Below, one piece after another: positions 61,050 through 64,000 of a stretch of 64,000 nt of DNA; position 1 is the first letter of the stretch, and each line of letters opens with the position of its first letter. The translations under genes were made by a program, and so were the position numbers. Source of the DNA: Typha latifolia (taxonomy: Eukaryota > Streptophyta > Magnoliopsida > Poales > Typhaceae). The stretch spans positions 1,415,501 to 1,479,500 of the forward strand of contig CM034102.1 in assembly GCA_019914945.1 (NCBI GenBank), written 5' to 3'. Below the pieces are notes generated by a model that was given only the letters and a program-made list of their open reading frames with translations, was not told the DNA's origin and made no database searches.

Positions 61050-61247
61050 CCTCCCACAATCCTATTTATATTAAGAAAATAATTATGAAACCTTATATCA
61101 TCTTAACTTAAATAAAATTAAAATTAATGTATTCTAAAAATATATGAGTCCCTCTTATTTTCCTCCCAAAACCCTATATGTTAAGAAAACAACTATGAAA
61201 TATTATACCATCTTAACTAAAATAAAATTAAAATTAATGTATTCTAA
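61050..61247. repeat. Diverged 112-bp tandem duplication
   Basis: The segment from cctccca to aattaatgtattctaa occurs at 61050-61137 and again at 61162-61247 with several substitutions and small indels. Confidence 0.8.
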
Positions 61248-62413
61248 GTTTGTATTGATATATTTTTTTATTTTTAGCAACCTACGACATCATCGTGAAT
61301 GATATAGAATACAAAAAAGAAAATAATTTTATTAGATACTAACATAGACTCAAGATAGATTATTGATCTCTAAAGATGAATTTATAAAAAAAAATATTTG
61401 AAAAGACGGTGATCTTCTTCCTTATATTAAGAAGAGAAAATGATAGAGATAATCCAGGATGATAAAAGTGAAAAATTAAGAAGACCATCGTATTAGAGAA
61501 TATGATGGACATTTTTGATATTTTGTGGGGGTTGAAAATAATCTGCGGAGCGATTTTCTCAAACATTTATAATAAAACGTATGGATAAATTTAAACAGGC
61601 AAAAGAAAGAAAAGATCAAAACAGAAATAAGGCAAAAGAGGAGGGGGGAATTGACCTGCAACTGTTAGGTCAGTGTGCATATGTGATGTAGGGAATTGAC
61701 TGAATGTGGACTAACCTCAGCTTTGCATGCATGTCTGGTGGCGACTAGACATTCATCGAACACTTTGCAATCATTCTCCAAATATCTAAAGACTTATGCT
61801 AATAATAGATGTCGGCATGGCCCAAACTTGTAGACTTTCCAACTTCCAAGTTCCAGAGGGGTTTATGACCTCCATTATTGCTAACCACTTGGCCAATAGT
61901 CACTACTCAAACTTCTGGCATTTATGTGTTAGTCCCCCTTGGTGTCCTGGTCTCTATTAACCTACAGTAGACTTACAAAGATGGATAAAAATCTATGGAA
62001 GTTTCTTATAAAAATATCCTAGCTTTCTCTGTTATACTCATTCACACTTCCCATATCTAGCTAGCATTTCTGTAGGTTAAGGTATACGATAAATAGAGAA
62101 ACTAATTTTTAAAATGTAATGGAATTTTGTTTGCTGTCGTCAGGGTATATTAACTCAAGTTATTTTTGAGATATTAAAAATAAAATGAAGTTGAAAACAT
62201 GTGATTCTTTTCATACCAAAAGTTTAATATTTCCATCGGATAAATTTATATATATATATATAAGACAAAGGCGAAAATCCACAACTTCCGAGGCAAGCAA
62301 AAATTGAATCAATATTATCGTTATATATGGGCTCGGGCTTAGCCCAATCTGAGGAATATTAGGGCCTGGTCCAAGATTGGGCCTAATTTTGTCCTGTGTC
62401 TGGAGAAGAGTTT

Positions 62414-62433
62414 AAAAAAAAAAAAAAAAAAAA
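62414..62433. repeat. Poly(A) run, 20 bases
   Basis: A simple A homopolymer in the RAN upstream region. Confidence 0.9.
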
Positions 62434-62544
62434 GCTTAAGTGGATCCGATTCCGGAGGATCCGACGATTAAATGGATCCGGAGTCAATCTGAGTGGATAC
62501 TATTAGCTTCTCAATCCAATAGAATGAATCGGTCCGGTAGATCG

Positions 62545-62625
62545 TATCCAACGGTCCACAGACGCGCGTTCTTCAAAAGCTAGACGTACCAATCCGTCCG
62601 TAGGAACCTCATCGGACGGCCCACA
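62545..62625. promoter_or_regulatory. Pair of (A/G)ACGGYCCACA elements upstream of RAN
   Basis: tatccaacggtccaca (62545-62560) and catcggacggcccaca (62610-62625) share an ACGGYCCACA core, and the sequences after them (gcgttcttcaaaagcta and gcgttctcttgaagcta) also match, so about 60 bp is imperfectly duplicated. The element is 180-260 bp upstream of the RAN start. Confidence 0.45.
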
Positions 62626-62804
62626 AGCTTGCGTTCTCTTGAAGCTAAGAAAGAACGGAGAAAAACCAAATAAAGAAGAAAGAAAAAGATGAAATAAATA
62701 AATAAAACTTCTAGAAACTAGTAGGTGCGTTTGATAAATATCCTCTTCACCTCGTCACCGCAATCTCTTCTTCCTCCTAACTCGTGAATAAGTTTTGGAT
62801 TCAA

Positions 62805-64000
62805 ATGGTAAGAATTGAGCTCGCTTTGGTTTCTTTCATGCCCTTGGATCGAATGATTAGGGTTTAGGGTTTTGATTCACTTGTGGGCGACTTCCTATGC
62901 TCATTTGCAGGCATTGCCGAATCAGCAAACAGTCGATTACCCGAGCTTCAAGCTCGTAATAGTCGGTGATGGAGGAACTGGTGATTATCTTATCTTTCCT
63001 TGATTTTTCCACTCTTTTTGTGACAAAGATTGGATTTTTTTTTTCTTTTTTTTTTAGCTGAAAATTTCTCTGGCAATTGGTGTTTATTTCCCGCTGATTT
63101 TTTAGCCTTTTGTCGGACGAATTTTGTTGCAGATTCCCTTACCTTAAGAAATCTTATACTTCATTCTTCGTAGTGCATTAAATTATGAAGCTACTTGATT
63201 CGGATTTCTATGGTTTATAAGGTGAAGTGTTGGTAATTTTTTTTTTTTCAAGAGAATTGATTTCGTGTGTTTGTGATCTGGTTGATGGTTGATTCTGTTG
63301 TGAATTCGTAATGGTGTAGGTAAGACCACATTTGTGAAGAGGCATCTTACTGGTGAATTTGAGAAGAAGTACGAGCGTAAGTATCATACAAATCAACTTA
63401 GATTGTATATGATGTTTTCCATCTCTGAAAGAGTCGAGAATGAGTTTTAACTTTTCTTCCTCCTATTAAAATGTATTGCAGCTACTATTGGTGTCGAAGT
63501 TCATCCTTTGGATTTCTTCACCAATTGTGGGAAGATCCGATTCTACTGCTGGGATACAGCTGGTCAGGAGAAGTTTGGTGGTCTCAGGGATGGATACTAG
63601 TGAGTCTTCTTTCCGGATGATTACTGTGTAACAATTCTGAAATATTGATTGGGTTATTTACTTGCTTTGGTTGCTCAAATGAGCCATGAACATCAATAGA
63701 AACTATAACATTGGTTCTTTAGATGCTTGCAAAAGATACATATATTAGCTGCTATTGTTCTCCTTTATCCTTTTGGTTTACCTTGCTTTCTTTTGCACAG
63801 TATCCATGGCCAGTGTGCTATCATCATGTTTGACGTAACTTCGCGGTTAACTTACAAGAATGTTCCGACGTGGCACCGAGACTTGTGCAGGTTCGTTCTG
63901 TAAACTGGATGAGGCTAATGCAAGATGCTGCCATTGTGATTGCATCTAAATAGCAAATTTATGTGCTTTGTCAATCAGGGTTTGTGAAAATATCCCCATT
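62805..64000 (+). CDS. RAN: Ran GTPase (3' truncated by window end)
   Basis: This small GTPase drives nuclear transport and spindle assembly. The exons are 62805-62807 (only the ATG), 62911-62980, 63320-63376, 63482-63599, 63801-63890 and 63979 to the window end. They join in frame with GT-AG borders and read [19 protein letters not shown], then the P-loop GDGGTGKT, then [20 protein letters not shown] (switch I), then [20 protein letters not shown] (switch II), then [20 protein letters not shown] and VCENIPI. This matches plant Ran almost residue for residue, with Ser where Ala is common in FDVTARLTYK. The first intron starts immediately after the start codon. The guanine-specificity motifs (NKVD, SAK) and the acidic C terminus lie beyond the window. 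Confidence 0.97.
62859..62877 (+). promoter_or_regulatory. Telo-box-like repeat in RAN intron 1
   Basis: Two overlapping TAGGGTTT units (gattagggtttagggttttg) lie 50 bp into the first intron. The AAACCCTA telo-box is a known activator motif near the start of plant housekeeping and translation genes. Confidence 0.5.

Larger units (their letters stand above)
60442..62804. other. Divergent promoter region between AKT1 and RAN
   Basis: No gene is seen. It holds the AKT1 leader, an AT-rich middle with a diverged tandem duplication (61050-61247), a TA run near 62248 and a 20-base A-run (62414-62433). GGATCC motifs lie at 62441-62480 and an ACGGTCCACA-type repeat pair at 62545-62625 in front of RAN. 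Confidence 0.5.

Overview
The window is nuclear DNA of a flowering plant, probably a non-grass monocot. The evidence is split genes with short GT-AG introns, complete plant-only families, GC-rich first exons and intronless GC-rich genes (MIZ1-like, DELLA) set in AT-rich spacers, and many CT/TA microsatellites. A Musaceae-like genome is my impression of the style, not something I can prove. No bacterial, viral, CRISPR, rRNA or convincing tRNA signal is present.

Layout from left to right: 3' end of a Raf-like ATN1/CBC-type kinase (+); thylakoid cyclophilin CYP38 (+, 7 exons); a convergent DNL zinc-ribbon HSP70-escort gene (-), with a 208-bp tandem duplication between them; a two-exon 58-residue Lys-rich protein (-); a MIZU-KUSSEI1-like gene (+); a broken TauD/TfdA dioxygenase fragment (-); a cytochrome b561 ascorbate ferrireductase (+) whose second intron carries a hAT-like non-autonomous transposon; a 74-residue Cys-rich membrane protein (+); a proline-rich, probably GPI-anchored wall protein (+); a full-size PDR/ABCG transporter (-, about 6.5 kb); the meiotic crossover gene PTD (+, 8 exons); a DELLA-type GRAS gene with a degenerate DELLA motif (-); a 7-kb gene-poor stretch; a membrane-anchored alpha/beta hydrolase (+, 7 exons); a 3-ketoacyl-CoA synthase (+); the K+ channel AKT1 (-); and the 5' part of a Ran GTPase gene, cut by the window end (+).

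The genes are not a pathway cluster. They are independent loci at about one per 4 kb: plastid protein folding (CYP38, HEP-like), membrane transport and redox (ABCG, AKT1, cytochrome b561), surface lipid and wall (KCS, proline-rich protein), signalling (kinase, MIZ1-like, DELLA), meiosis (PTD) and nuclear transport (Ran). No undescribed multi-gene system is evident. The points most worth a second look are the DELLA protein with a substituted GID1-contact motif, the small two-exon Lys-rich gene, the transposon with a perfect 8-bp target duplication, a GC-AG intron beside a 30-nt exon in AKT1, and a GGATCCG-type motif that recurs just upstream of several genes.
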